Shown in pieces: positions 38,446 through 47,186 of a DNA stretch of 64,000 nt. The position numbers were made by a program, and so were the translations under genes. Each line of letters starts with the position of its first letter. Positions within the stretch are counted from its first letter, which is position 1. The notes under the pieces are model-generated. The model was not told where the DNA came from. It did no database searches and was given only the letters and a program-made list of their open reading frames with translations. This stretch comes from Listeria costaricensis. Its GTDB lineage: Bacteria; Bacillota; Bacilli; Lactobacillales; Listeriaceae. The DNA is taken from positions 1 to 64,000 of the forward strand of contig NZ_FXUT01000027.1 of NCBI RefSeq assembly GCF_900183385.1. Direction: 5' to 3'.

Positions 38446-38739
38446 ATGAATCAATATCAACTACAGAATGACTGGGTGCTTTGCTCAGAACAGGAAGTGC
38501 GTGTTTATCAGGATGGACATGGTGGGGCGGCGATTCTTCCTCTATTAAAGGAGTTCGGGGATGCAACGCCAATTTTGCTGCAGGTGAATGCGCTTGAGGC
38601 AGAAGTAGAGACGATTCCTTTTTCAGTTGAGAAAATAGTGATTTCACTGAATCGAAAAATTGAGATTATTTGGCAGCAAACGGACGAAGGTTTTCAAATG
38701 GAGGCAACGATACCAGTTTGCAGCGAAACGGAAGAATAG
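38446..38739 (+). CDS. Small protein of unknown function (97 residues)
   Basis: A short acidic soluble protein with alternating beta-strand-like patterns (VLCSEQEVRVYQDG, TIPFSVEKIVISLNRKIEIIW). A strong AAAGGAG lies before the ATG. No signal peptide, no membrane segment and no family recognised. It lies between the Mrr-like gene and the damaged ATPase, 30 bases before the latter. Confidence 0.6.
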   Translation: MNQYQLQNDWVLCSEQEVRVYQDGHGGAAILPLLKEFGDATPILLQVNALEAEVETIPFSVEKIVISLNRKIEIIWQQTDEGFQMEATIPVCSETEE

Positions 38740-38769
38740 AAAAATCATTAAATAGTAAAGAGGCTGCCC

Positions 38770-39213
38770 ATGCGTTATGTAAGAAGTTTTTTATTTTCAG
38801 AAAAATTAATGCAGAATCCTAACATTTACCCATATAATCAATTACGTTCCAAGACGGGTGAAGTGTTGATTTTTGATGATATCACGATTCTTTATGGTGA
38901 AAATGGGGCGGGAAAATCCACCATACTTAATTTATTAGCTTCAAAATTGGCGATTCCAGGGGCCGAATACAGTCAAACAGTAAGTCAATACGACTATTTT
39001 GCCAAGTATTTAGCGGAATTGCTCAATGAGTGCATGCGATTTCATGGTTCACAATTTGTGATTGCTACGCATTCGCCGTTTTTATTGGGAAATTTGGCAG
39101 GGACGATTTATCAATTAGACTTGCCGGGAGTTAAAGCAAAGGAGTGGCAAGAACTTCCGAATATGAAAGTTTATCAGCAATTTTTCGAGAATAGAAAAGC
39201 AGATTTTGATTGA
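38770..39213 (+). pseudogene. Internally deleted AAA-type ATPase
   Basis: A 147-residue frame whose two halves match the ends of an AAA_23/OLD-like ATPase of typically 230-250 residues. The N half keeps Walker A (LYGENGAGKST, 41-51). The C half keeps IATHSPFLLGN (98-108, the usual switch/H segment) and the usual closing segment. Everything between about residues 70 and 80, including the signature and Walker B (LDEPE), is missing, so ATP hydrolysis is not expected. The frame is still open, so a large in-frame deletion is likely, and it may be translated from AAAGAGG. The alternative is a novel minimal variant, which I consider unlikely. Confidence 0.65.
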
Positions 39214-39230
39214 AAAAAGGAGAGAGCATC

Positions 39231-39893
39231 ATGAAATCAGACAACGAGGTACTGAAGGAGAAAAAGCAGCACACGAAAAAAATCGTACTTTTTGGAGGGG
39301 CCTTACTCATTATAATCGTTGCCGGGCTTTGTTATCTATATGATATGAATTGGTGGTTTTTTAATGATCATGAAGTGGCGGGGCTTCCTACTGGGAAAAT
39401 AGCACCGATTGAAGTGGAAAATGATGAAATTACTTCTTTACTTATAGCCAATAGTGGTGGCATAAAATTCAACGCCCAGCAAAAAGAAGCAACGATTTAT
39501 CTTGATTATTATGAGTATGACCATTTTAAGAAGCAGGATACGGTAACAGGCTGGATTTCTGATGGAAGTCAGGGGATTAGCAGTGAAGTTTATTGGATTA
39601 CTTTGGACGGGGAAGATGGGATGATGCCGGAAACCCTGCGTATGCAAAGTGGAATCAATGGGGATAGCGCAAGAATTTCCTATGATTTCGCCAATGTTGG
39701 TTGGAAAAAAACGGAAGACTTGGCTGTTACATTTGGGCTTGATATAGAAGAAAATATTAAGAAAGGTAAGAAATATTATTTGCAAATTTGGACAGCTAAT
39801 GGCAGATGTTATAGTGATCCGAGCGAGGCGCTGAAAAAAGAGGCTCTGCAGGCCAGCCCAGAGACGATGGCAATGTATATTGTGTTTGAGTGA
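39231..39893 (+). CDS. Single-pass membrane protein of unknown function
   Basis: A 220-residue protein: polar Lys-rich cytoplasmic start, one transmembrane helix (KKIVLFGGALLIIIVAGLCYLYDM), and an outside beta-rich domain (190 residues) with many acidic residues. ATG 39231 is preferred because AAAGGAGAG lies 8 bases before it; an in-frame TTG at 39210 has none. I recognise no family. It precedes the split zinc-ribbon membrane protein by 37 bases, and both may belong to one envelope-related transcript. Confidence 0.65.
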   Translation: MKSDNEVLKEKKQHTKKIVLFGGALLIIIVAGLCYLYDMNWWFFNDHEVAGLPTGKIAPIEVENDEITSLLIANSGGIKFNAQQKEATIYLDYYEYDHFKKQDTVTGWISDGSQGISSEVYWITLDGEDGMMPETLRMQSGINGDSARISYDFANVGWKKTEDLAVTFGLDIEENIKKGKKYYLQIWTANGRCYSDPSEALKKEALQASPETMAMYIVFE

Positions 39894-39930
39894 AGCAACG
39901 ATAGACTAACATAAAAAGGGAGATTTTGAG

Positions 39931-40071
39931 ATGAAGTATTGTGAAAACTGTGGAAAATCACTGAAAGAGGGACAAAAGTATTGCGAAAATTGCGGGACAG
40001 CCACTGAAAGTAATAGAGAGACATTTAACCGAATAAAACGAGCAGAAAATTTAAATAAGCGAAAAAAATGA
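39931..40071 (+). CDS. Zinc-ribbon N-terminal piece of a YvbJ/TcaA-like protein
   Basis: A 46-residue frame with two CxxC knuckles (YCENCGKSL and YCENCGTAT), an N-terminal zinc ribbon, and a basic tail ending NKRKK. AAAAGGGAG precedes its ATG. It stops in ATGA, with the ATG of the next frame overlapping it, inside a run of seven A residues. Continuous proteins with this zinc ribbon, a basic linker, a transmembrane helix and outside repeats (TcaA/YvbJ-like) are common, so this is probably the first part of one gene split by a frame change. See 40068-41525. Confidence 0.7.
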   Translation: MKYCENCGKSLKEGQKYCENCGTATESNRETFNRIKRAENLNKRKK

Positions 40072-41525
40072 TTTTTGTTGCCGTTGTGGCGCTGCTTATA
40101 ATTATTGGAGCTAGCTTTTTTACATATAAGCATTTTGTTTCGAGTGAGTATGTGGCCAAGGAATTTACGGAGGCACTTGTTTCTGAAGATGTCGATCAAA
40201 TGATGAAATATATGTCTTCAACAACTAGTTTAGAAATAAATGAAGAAAATGTACGTTATTTGAATAAATACTATCATGAACATCAAGATGAGAGGGATAT
40301 CCTTGTCAATCAGCTTTTAACACAGGCACAAAATGGCACAACAGGTGACCAAATAATAAGCATCCAAGAGGAAAATAACTTCCTAGGCATAAATACTGCA
40401 AAGATTCATGTGACACCAGTGTATCTTACTATCAAAAATTTAGATAAGGAAAGTCAAAAAACATTAAAACTTGATGGTCAAAAAATTAGCAAGACAACAG
40501 ATATTGGTCCATTGATGCCGGGAACTCATAAGTTGGAAGGTCAAACAGAAACAGGATTTGGAGAGAAAATATTAATTGACCGCCAACTTGAATTAATGCC
40601 AGCATCAATTTCTGAAAATAAAATGGTTGTCAACATGGATTTTAATGATCAGTTAGCTGATAATAAAGAGATGCAGGAAAATTGGATGCGTACAGTAACT
40701 GATTTTAATGAAGGCGGCTTAAAATATTTTATTACTGGAGATGTGCAGGGGCTGGATGTATTGACTTCAAATGCCGTTTCAGAAGCTGATCAGGTGATGA
40801 TTGGTGAACAGTATGAAGACTTTCCAGAGGGTTATTCAATTATTGCTAAAAATAAAGAAATTTTGTTTGATCAAACTAGTTTTGCCTACGAAGAAAAGGA
40901 GGTTCCGACTGTCTCTTTTAGAGAGAATTTGTATTTTGAAGAGGCGGTATGGGAAACTGATTCCAGTGAGCAAACGGTTGCTTTGGACTTAACATATACA
41001 CTTATTTATGATGAATCTCAGAAGCGATGGCGGATTGATGATATTCAAAAAGAGTCGCAAGCGCAAACAATTTCCGAACTGGACAATCCAATTAAAAGGG
41101 CGAATCAAATGGACAAAACGCCTCAAAAACCGGTAGAACAAAAGATTAATACGACAGAAATTTTAGAGCAAACAGATGTTGAAAATTTAGCAGAAGGATT
41201 TGCTAATAGCCTAGCAGTGGATGTGAGTTATGGTACATTTACGGAGAGGAATTATTTGGCTCCAGGTAGTTCAGCCTACACGCAACAAGAAGCCTATATT
41301 GAAAGCCTTCAAGATACAGAAATTTATTTAGAAGTAGAATCTGTTGAAGTAAGTGATTATGAACAAGTGGGGGACACCCTGACATATACAACGCAAGAGA
41401 AATTTATTCAAGAAAAAAGTGATAGCAAAAAAGTGCTTGATCAGAGTTACCATTACACAGCTAAGTTAATAACGGATAGTAGTTCAGGAAGTACATCATG
41501 GATGATTGTAGAGATTAGCAAATAA
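40068..41525 (+). CDS. Membrane and extracytoplasmic part of a YvbJ/TcaA-like protein
   Basis: A 485-residue frame starting MIFVAVVALLIIIG, which at once gives a transmembrane helix, then an outside domain with an initial FTEALVSEDVDQMMKYM segment (the TcaA second-domain type) and later beta-rich parts (TQEKFIQEKSD and the like). A -1 slip on the A7 run at 40062-40068 would join it to the zinc-ribbon frame, giving about 531 residues, near YvbJ length. As separate genes it would be translated by ATGA coupling. Staphylococcal TcaA relates to teichoplanin sensitivity and wall polymers; no function is claimed here. Confidence 0.7.
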   Translation: MIFVAVVALLIIIGASFFTYKHFVSSEYVAKEFTEALVSEDVDQMMKYMSSTTSLEINEENVRYLNKYYHEHQDERDILVNQLLTQAQNGTTGDQIISIQEENNFLGINTAKIHVTPVYLTIKNLDKESQKTLKLDGQKISKTTDIGPLMPGTHKLEGQTETGFGEKILIDRQLELMPASISENKMVVNMDFNDQLADNKEMQENWMRTVTDFNEGGLKYFITGDVQGLDVLTSNAVSEADQVMIGEQYEDFPEGYSIIAKNKEILFDQTSFAYEEKEVPTVSFRENLYFEEAVWETDSSEQTVALDLTYTLIYDESQKRWRIDDIQKESQAQTISELDNPIKRANQMDKTPQKPVEQKINTTEILEQTDVENLAEGFANSLAVDVSYGTFTERNYLAPGSSAYTQQEAYIESLQDTEIYLEVESVEVSDYEQVGDTLTYTTQEKFIQEKSDSKKVLDQSYHYTAKLITDSSSGSTSWMIVEISK

Positions 41526-41539
41526 GGTTGAAATAAATG

Positions 41540-41594
41540 ACAGAACTCAAGATGGCCTATTAAGATGATGGCTGATTAGAGTTCTGTTTTTTTA
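41540..41594 (+). terminator. Terminator after the zinc-ribbon membrane protein
   Basis: The stem ACAGAACTC/GAGTTCTGT with a 30-base loop is followed by seven T residues. Confidence 0.8.
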
Positions 41595-41656
41595 TATTAA
41601 ATCGCATATTTTTTAATAAAATGTGATATAATTAAAAAATAAAAGGAGGGCTAGCA

Positions 41657-42544
41657 ATGAAAGAGTATGCACAACCGTTTTTTGAGGCAATTCAAGCGAA
41701 TATCCCGATTATTCAATTTGATTTAAATCGAAAGGTCACCTTTGTGAATGAGCTGTTCGCGGATATGATGCAGTATCAACAAGAAGAACTGATTGGGCAA
41801 GCGCATGCGGAACTTTGTTTTCCGGAATTTGTTGCCAGTACGGATTATGAAAGATTCTGGCGGACTTTGATTAGTGGTGAGTTTGTTCAGGATAAAATGA
41901 AGCGAAAAGCGAAAGATGGCTCGGAAGTCTGGCTTCAAGCTATTTATCTGCCAATCAAAGAAGCGGGGCAGGTTGTAGCAATTGGGAAAATTGCGTTTGA
42001 CATTACAAAACGAATCCACCATACGCAGGTCTACAGTCAGGACTTTTCGGATGTCGCAGAAACACTTTTAGAGCAAGCGGCGACAAATAAAACAATTGCC
42101 GGTGCATTAGCGGAGGAGTTTTCAAGTATCACGTCCAGCTATCATTTGAGCAAGGGGCAGTTGGATGTTCTGCGCAACGACTCGGCGGACATTCAGGATG
42201 TTGTGACGATTATCAATAAAATTTCCAGTCAAACTAATCTGCTTGCGCTAAATGCAGCTATCGAAGCGGCGCGGGCGGGTGATGCGGGCAAAGGCTTTGC
42301 GGTTGTGGCAGAAGAGGTACGCAAGCTCTCCAATCAGGTGGAAGAAGCGATCAAAAAAGTGGAGACGAGTGTGAAAGAAATTACCCAGAATATCTCTACA
42401 ATGGCTAGTGATATGACGAAAATTGAAAAAAATATCGAGGCGGGTCAGCAACAGCTTGATATTAGTGTGAAAAATTCAGCTTTGCTGGAGGAAACGTCTA
42501 CTAATTTGACAAATCGTGCGAAGTCTTTTGAGAAAATTGTTTGA
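41657..42544 (+). CDS. Soluble PAS-domain methyl-accepting chemotaxis protein
   Basis: A 295-residue cytoplasmic chemoreceptor. A PAS domain (about 5-115, [23 protein letters not shown]) is followed by a helical link and the MCP signalling tip ([34 protein letters not shown], split here at 193-226). No membrane segment is present, so it resembles short soluble Aer-type sensors. PAS suggests redox, light or small-molecule sensing. Terminators lie on both sides, and no che gene is near. Confidence 0.9.
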   Translation: MKEYAQPFFEAIQANIPIIQFDLNRKVTFVNELFADMMQYQQEELIGQAHAELCFPEFVASTDYERFWRTLISGEFVQDKMKRKAKDGSEVWLQAIYLPIKEAGQVVAIGKIAFDITKRIHHTQVYSQDFSDVAETLLEQAATNKTIAGALAEEFSSITSSYHLSKGQLDVLRNDSADIQDVVTIINKISSQTNLLALNAAIEAARAGDAGKGFAVVAEEVRKLSNQVEEAIKKVETSVKEITQNISTMASDMTKIEKNIEAGQQQLDISVKNSALLEETSTNLTNRAKSFEKIV

Positions 42545-42617
42545 AAAAAGCTGACAAGCAAGGGAATATTTGATTTTTTATAACTATGATTAAGCTTGTA
42601 AAAGCTAAACTTTGAAA

Positions 42618-42677
42618 GAAAGTGGCTTAAGAACAAAGTGATTTATCTAAATGACTGTTCTAAGTGCTTTCTTTTTT
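42618..42677 (+). terminator. Terminator of the PAS chemoreceptor gene
   Basis: An imperfect 16-bp stem (42618-42635 with 42656-42671) with GAAAG/CTTTC and AGAACA/TGTTCT ends runs into TTTTTT. Confidence 0.75.
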
Positions 42678-42765
42678 AGTATAAATTTGAAAATTATCAG
42701 TTCTATTATGGGAAATGGTATACTCAAAAAGAGTGCAATAAAAATTATAATGAGGGATAAAACGT

Positions 42766-43923
42766 ATGAATCTACTAGAAATATTTCAACAAGTAAAAAG
42801 TAATTATTATCTTGAAAGAAAAAAGGGGGATGCTAACTTTAAAAATAATTATCTATTAAATCTAGTTAATCATGAAGCACTGAATGCTATACCCCAAAAT
42901 ATTATAGGAAATCAATATATAGTGAAAGCTTCAGTGGGACAGGGAAGGTGGGCGATAATTCCATGGGTAGCAGTTTTTAATAAAGAAATAAGTACATCTG
43001 CTCAGTCTGGTTGTTACATTGTTTTTTTATTTACTAGTGATGGTAAAGGAGTGTATCTAAGCTTAAATCAAGGTTGGACATACTATGAAAAAAATTTTAA
43101 AAAGACAGATAGACAAAATAATTGTAGAGAAGTAGTTCGATTTTGGAGGAGAGTTTTAACTACGATTTCAAGAAATTTTAGTTTAGAAGAAATGGATTTG
43201 ATTCGTACAAATGAAAAAAGAACAAAGCTAGCAGAAGGCTACCAAAATGGGAATATTTGTAGTAAATACTATGAAATAGAAAAGCTGAATGACAATAATA
43301 AACTATTAGAAGATCTAAATGAAATGATGGCTGTGTATAGTGAAATATCAAGCTATTTAATAAAGAATAAATATGAAAATTACGAAGCATTAATTGAAAA
43401 TATTTTATTAGGAAAACAGTTTCAATTTGGAAATAAGAGTAATCAATATGAAAAAATTCGTGATATGCAGGCAGAGTACCTACCAACAAAAGGAATAAAG
43501 AGAGATTATATCAAAGAATTAGAACAAAATATATACATTGGTGATATAGGTGAGCAATTTGTATTTAATTTAGAAAGGAAGAAGGTTCTTAAAGATCCAT
43601 ATCTAGCTAAATACGTTGATGAGGTGGTGCATATTTCAAAAGAAAAAGGAGATGGTTTAGGGTATGATATTGTATCAATAATACGAACAGCAGAAAGTGG
43701 CTATAAAAAAATTTATATCGAGGTCAAATCTACTAAAGGAGAGGCTGGTGAACAATTTTTTATTACAAAAAACGAAATAGAAGTGGCTTCAAAACTAGCG
43801 GATGCGTATTATATTTATCGAGTATATAAAGTTTTAGCTGGGGAACCAATGTATAAGGTTATTCAAGCTCCTTTTGAAGGAAAAATAAATCTTAGTGTGT
43901 GTACATATTCCGCAGAGTTATAA
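42766..43923 (+). CDS. MrcB_N-DUF3883 protein, possible modification-dependent nuclease
   Basis: A 385-residue protein in two parts. The N-terminal part (about 1-190) matches the MrcB_N (DUF3578) DNA-recognition domain: GQGRWAIIPWVAVF and GVYLSLNQGWTYYE. The C-terminal part (about 265-380) matches DUF3883, a PD-(D/E)XK-like fold: GDIGEQFV, GDGLGYDIVSI, YIEVKSTKGE and YYIYRVYKVL. The combination points to a restriction-type defence protein. No AAA+ (McrB) or methylase partner is beside it. GC is clearly lower than in the neighbouring core genes, suggesting transfer. Confidence 0.78.
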   Translation: MNLLEIFQQVKSNYYLERKKGDANFKNNYLLNLVNHEALNAIPQNIIGNQYIVKASVGQGRWAIIPWVAVFNKEISTSAQSGCYIVFLFTSDGKGVYLSLNQGWTYYEKNFKKTDRQNNCREVVRFWRRVLTTISRNFSLEEMDLIRTNEKRTKLAEGYQNGNICSKYYEIEKLNDNNKLLEDLNEMMAVYSEISSYLIKNKYENYEALIENILLGKQFQFGNKSNQYEKIRDMQAEYLPTKGIKRDYIKELEQNIYIGDIGEQFVFNLERKKVLKDPYLAKYVDEVVHISKEKGDGLGYDIVSIIRTAESGYKKIYIEVKSTKGEAGEQFFITKNEIEVASKLADAYYIYRVYKVLAGEPMYKVIQAPFEGKINLSVCTYSAEL

Positions 43924-44152
43924 ATGAATTAAGGGATTTAAGTTGTAAATCGATAATAAGGGCAAAAAATGAAAAGTAATATATAAATGGGATGTAGACG
44001 GTTATCAAAATAGTTAACACTAGAAAAGATTCTAGCTTACTAGATTGGTAGCTGTCTATTTATATATTGATTTTTATTTTATGTGAAAAATAGTTGACTT
44101 GGAGTTTGCTCAAAGTTGTATAGTGAGGGAGAAATAGAAAGGCGGGATAAAA

Positions 44153-44485
44153 ATGGCGAAAAAAGTAACAGCAGGACGCGATCAATTAGGAAAGTTTGCG
44201 CCTAAATTTGCAGAACTAAATGATGATATTTTGTTTGGTGAGGTATGGAGTCGAGAGGATGCATTTTCAGCTCGTGACAGAAGCTTGATTACGATTACAG
44301 CCTTGATTTCAAGTGGAGCATTTGAACAACTGCCATTTCACATGAATAAAGCGAAGGAAAATGGGTTAACGCAGACAGAAGTAGCGGAGGCGATCACTCA
44401 GCTGGCTTTTTATATTGGTTGGCCGAAAGCATGGAGTGCATTTTCTATTGCACAACAAGTTTTTGAAGGAGATGGAGTAAAATGA
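44153..44485 (+). CDS. Carboxymuconolactone decarboxylase-family (AhpD-like) protein
   Basis: A 110-residue helical protein with the CMD fold (RDRSLITITALISSGAFEQLPFHMNKAKENG). The CxxC of AhpD is absent, so a decarboxylase-like or other role is more likely than disulfide chemistry. It overlaps the cupin gene by 4 bases and the pair is a common unit. Substrate unknown. Confidence 0.9.
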   Translation: MAKKVTAGRDQLGKFAPKFAELNDDILFGEVWSREDAFSARDRSLITITALISSGAFEQLPFHMNKAKENGLTQTEVAEAITQLAFYIGWPKAWSAFSIAQQVFEGDGVK

Positions 44486-44880
44486 GTCAATATGAAGACT
44501 TGCAGGCAGGACCAATTTTTCCGCGGGGTGATAAAGTTGGGGAGAATTTTCTTGGGGATGCCTATTTGGAGATGCTTTATGTTGATGAAAAACCGCTTAA
44601 TGGTGCGATCGGAAATGTTACTTTTGCACCGGGAGCACGCAACAACTGGCATGTACACGACGTGGGGCAAATTTTACTTGTAACGGGTGGTGAAGGTTGG
44701 TATCAGGAATGGGAGCAACCAGCGCGGCATTTGCAAAAGGGGGACGTTGTGACGATTCCGGCTGACGTGAAGCATTGGCATGGGGCGACGAAGGAAGCGT
44801 GGTTTGTTCATCTGGCTATTTCGCCAGGTGGCACGACTTGGCTGGAAGAAGTGGCGGAAGCGGATTACCTAGCACTGTGA
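44482..44880 (+). CDS. Cupin-domain protein
   Basis: A 132-residue beta-barrel protein with metal-binding cupin motifs (NNWHVHDVGQILLVTGGEGWYQ and VVTIPADVKHWHGATKEAWFVHLAI, with the His residues). It resembles the manganese cupins annotated as hydroxynitrile lyase-like. It is coupled to the CMD gene (ATGA overlap) and ends before a hairpin. Reaction not determined. Confidence 0.9.
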   Translation: MSQYEDLQAGPIFPRGDKVGENFLGDAYLEMLYVDEKPLNGAIGNVTFAPGARNNWHVHDVGQILLVTGGEGWYQEWEQPARHLQKGDVVTIPADVKHWHGATKEAWFVHLAISPGGTTWLEEVAEADYLAL

Positions 44881-44889
44881 GTGGAAGCA

Positions 44890-44923
44890 AGAGGTTGTTG
44901 GAAGCGTGTTCCAGTCTCTTTTT
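44890..44923 (+). terminator. Terminator of the CMD-cupin pair
   Basis: Interrupted stem AGAG..TGGAA with TTCCA..CTCT and a following TTTTT, ten bases after the cupin stop. Confidence 0.65.
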
Positions 44924-45262
44924 AGTATAATTAAATACCTGTTTCAATAAATCTTTTTGATCTAGAAGTGTATGGGTTATTAGAAAGGATACTAAGTTTT
45001 TGATTGATAGTGGTAGTTGGTGCTTGAATCATAAGGCAGGCTTTTAAAATAAGCATCTAGCTTATCGAAATGGCGGAGCAAATGACTGTCTGATACAGGT
45101 TTTAACAGATAGTTGAACTTTTGCAACGGGATTGCCTGCGGATATTTGCATATGTTAGTAAGAAATTTCACCAAAAAATAAGCAATTATAAAGTAAATGC
45201 ATTTTAAGTAATGAATGAAACTACCTCTCCCATGTAGAAAATCAAAATCAAAATTAAAAAGA
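44924..45262. other. Intergenic DNA with a doubtful short frame
   Basis: About 340 bases without a convincing gene. A 60-codon minus-strand frame at 44992-45174 (containing LLKPVSDSHLLRHFDKLDAYF) lacks a ribosome binding site; it might be a remnant of a larger gene but I cannot place it. Confidence 0.4.
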
Positions 45263-45325
45263 AGCTAAGATCAAGTGAAATCCATCTTGGGAAAAGACTC
45301 GGATACTTGATGTTAGCTCTTTTAA
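45263..45325. terminator. Hairpin between the cupin gene and the pyruvyltransferase gene
   Basis: AGCTAAGATCAAGT (45263-45276) pairs with ACTTGATGTTAGCT (45305-45318), with one mismatch, and CTTTTAATTT follows. The sequence resembles the terminator at 36091-36153 in its AGCTAAAA-CAAGC core. Confidence 0.55.
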
Positions 45326-45361
45326 TTTAGCTTTTTGAACACTTCCATGTCTCAGTACGGT

Positions 45362-46909
45362 TTACTTTTTTAGAGCAGCAATCTTATCTGCTATAGTTAG
45401 CGCGGTTTTTACTGATTTTCGATTAAGTGTTTGCTGAAGATAATCAATTTCTTGGGAATTCTTAGCTAACTGATTAGTTTGCTCGGCTATTATCTTTTCG
45501 AGTTGAGAAATTTGAGTGTCTTTGTTTTTGATTGCTTCTTGAGTGGTGGCTAAATTATTTTTTGTGCTTTTGTGTTTTTTATTAAGTATGGATAAATCAT
45601 TGCGTAACTTTTTAAGAGTGGATTCACGAGTATGAATATTGAATTGTAACTGTCGATCTGCACGTGATTTATAAATCGTACTCCCAATTTGGATACGCTC
45701 TAACATCCCCTCTGGTGATAAAGTTGTGAGAGACTCGACCGGTGGCTCCTCTGAAACATTTTGTATTTTTTTATCAAAAGGTATTTCTGTTAGGTGGCGA
45801 TCTTGTTCATAAATATGTTCTAATCCGATATAAGTAAGAAAATCAATAAAATTATCAAAGTTTTTCCCTTGTTTCTTTTCTACTGTACTGAGATCAACGG
45901 CACTCAATAAATCCTCTAAATGAGAATACTGGTTAATTTGCTCTAAAGTAGTATGGGCGAGTCCGTGCCAATTGGTTAATTCGCGCATTCGAGCATCTTG
46001 AACTATTGAGATACTGGGAGTTCCAACAACAGTTGCTGCAACATTTCCATGTAATCGAGAGCCAACACTAATTTCAATTTTCTTCATATAATCAAACCAC
46101 GTACGAGCACTTAAAAAATATTTAGCTTTTCCAGATCGATAAAAATGATGATGAAGTGTATGGGGATATATCTCGGATTCAGTAGCAATAGATGGTCCGC
46201 CACTATATGTTAAAAATAATTCATTATGAAGTTGAGGGATAAAATAGTGATTGGGATATTCAGTGCTAACTTGTTCTAAAAACTGTAAAGTTTGATGAGA
46301 CGTTGATGGGGAAGCATTCAAAGAGATATATGCTTCTTTTGTTAATTTTGGCTGACGTAGCATTAAATTTCTACCAAAAGTATATAACGATGGGCAACCG
46401 ATTACGCGATAGTCAACCCCCTCTTTAAAACCTAATTGTTTCAGATAATCAGCAGTGATTTCTCCACGCAAACCAACTTGTGGAGATTTTTCTAAAACAG
46501 CTTTAATAAAGTCTTTAACATCATCATCAAAAGCGAAGCCATTTGATAGATTTGGTTCATATGAAGCTCGTAGTCCGACACCTATTATGTGAACAGGAAT
46601 TTTAAGTTGCTTGATTAATTGAGTGTATCCTCTTAATGTCGAGCGGAAGTCATCTCGGAAGGCATCAGCTAGCGGCATAATATATGCATCGTAAGTTTCG
46701 TTAATTTCTTCTGCACGGAATTGAGAAGCATTATAAAGGTAACCATCAGGAGTGAAGTTTATTTCCTCATTTATCATAAGTGCTCTCATTACACTATATT
46801 GATAAAGTAGATTACCATTATTGGAACCCGTTCGATCTTTTTCAAGCATTTCTTCAGCAGTGAAAATCTCGAATGGAGTCATTGCGCCTCTAACTAAGAA
46901 CTTTTTCAC
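45362..46909 (-). CDS. Polysaccharide pyruvyl transferase-family protein
   Basis: A 515-residue protein. The N-terminal and middle part (about 1-370) fits the PS_pyruv_trans fold: NNGNLLYQYSVMRAL, IIGVGLRASYE, VGLRGEITADYLKQLGF, and SVGSRLHGNVAATVVGTPSI. A C-terminal coiled coil (about 425-505) follows, rich in Lys, Gln and Asn. The family adds pyruvate ketals to wall or capsule sugars. It starts with GTG. Near the large CDP-glycerol transferase gene, it may belong to wall-polymer decoration. Confidence 0.82.
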   Translation of the reverse strand: MKKFLVRGAMTPFEIFTAEEMLEKDRTGSNNGNLLYQYSVMRALMINEEINFTPDGYLYNASQFRAEEINETYDAYIMPLADAFRDDFRSTLRGYTQLIKQLKIPVHIIGVGLRASYEPNLSNGFAFDDDVKDFIKAVLEKSPQVGLRGEITADYLKQLGFKEGVDYRVIGCPSLYTFGRNLMLRQPKLTKEAYISLNASPSTSHQTLQFLEQVSTEYPNHYFIPQLHNELFLTYSGGPSIATESEIYPHTLHHHFYRSGKAKYFLSARTWFDYMKKIEISVGSRLHGNVAATVVGTPSISIVQDARMRELTNWHGLAHTTLEQINQYSHLEDLLSAVDLSTVEKKQGKNFDNFIDFLTYIGLEHIYEQDRHLTEIPFDKKIQNVSEEPPVESLTTLSPEGMLERIQIGSTIYKSRADRQLQFNIHTRESTLKKLRNDLSILNKKHKSTKNNLATTQEAIKNKDTQISQLEKIIAEQTNQLAKNSQEIDYLQQTLNRKSVKTALTIADKIAALKK

Positions 46910-47186
46910 ATCATTTCCTACCTTTCATTTATATAGAAAATTATTAGGTCAAACAATACATCTGATGTGTAGTTAACTGCATAAAGTATAACATGTTTTA
47001 CACTGCAACTTATAAAAAGTTGAATTTACGATAAATATAATTTTATGGTGAAGATATAAATTAAAAATAATGTTGATCAATAATACGTTTTCTAAGTCAT
47101 GAAATAATTGTCTACTAATATTGCCTTTATGTTATAATACCCTTATATAATTATTTTTAGTAATTTGTACCAGAGGAGTGTGTAGT

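Noticed and set aside
43996-44065. Long imperfect hairpin between the MrcB_N-DUF3883 gene and the CMD gene
   Set aside because: It can fold (TAGAC...GTCTA arms) but many wobble pairs and no clear T run leave its role undecided, so I do not list it as a terminator.
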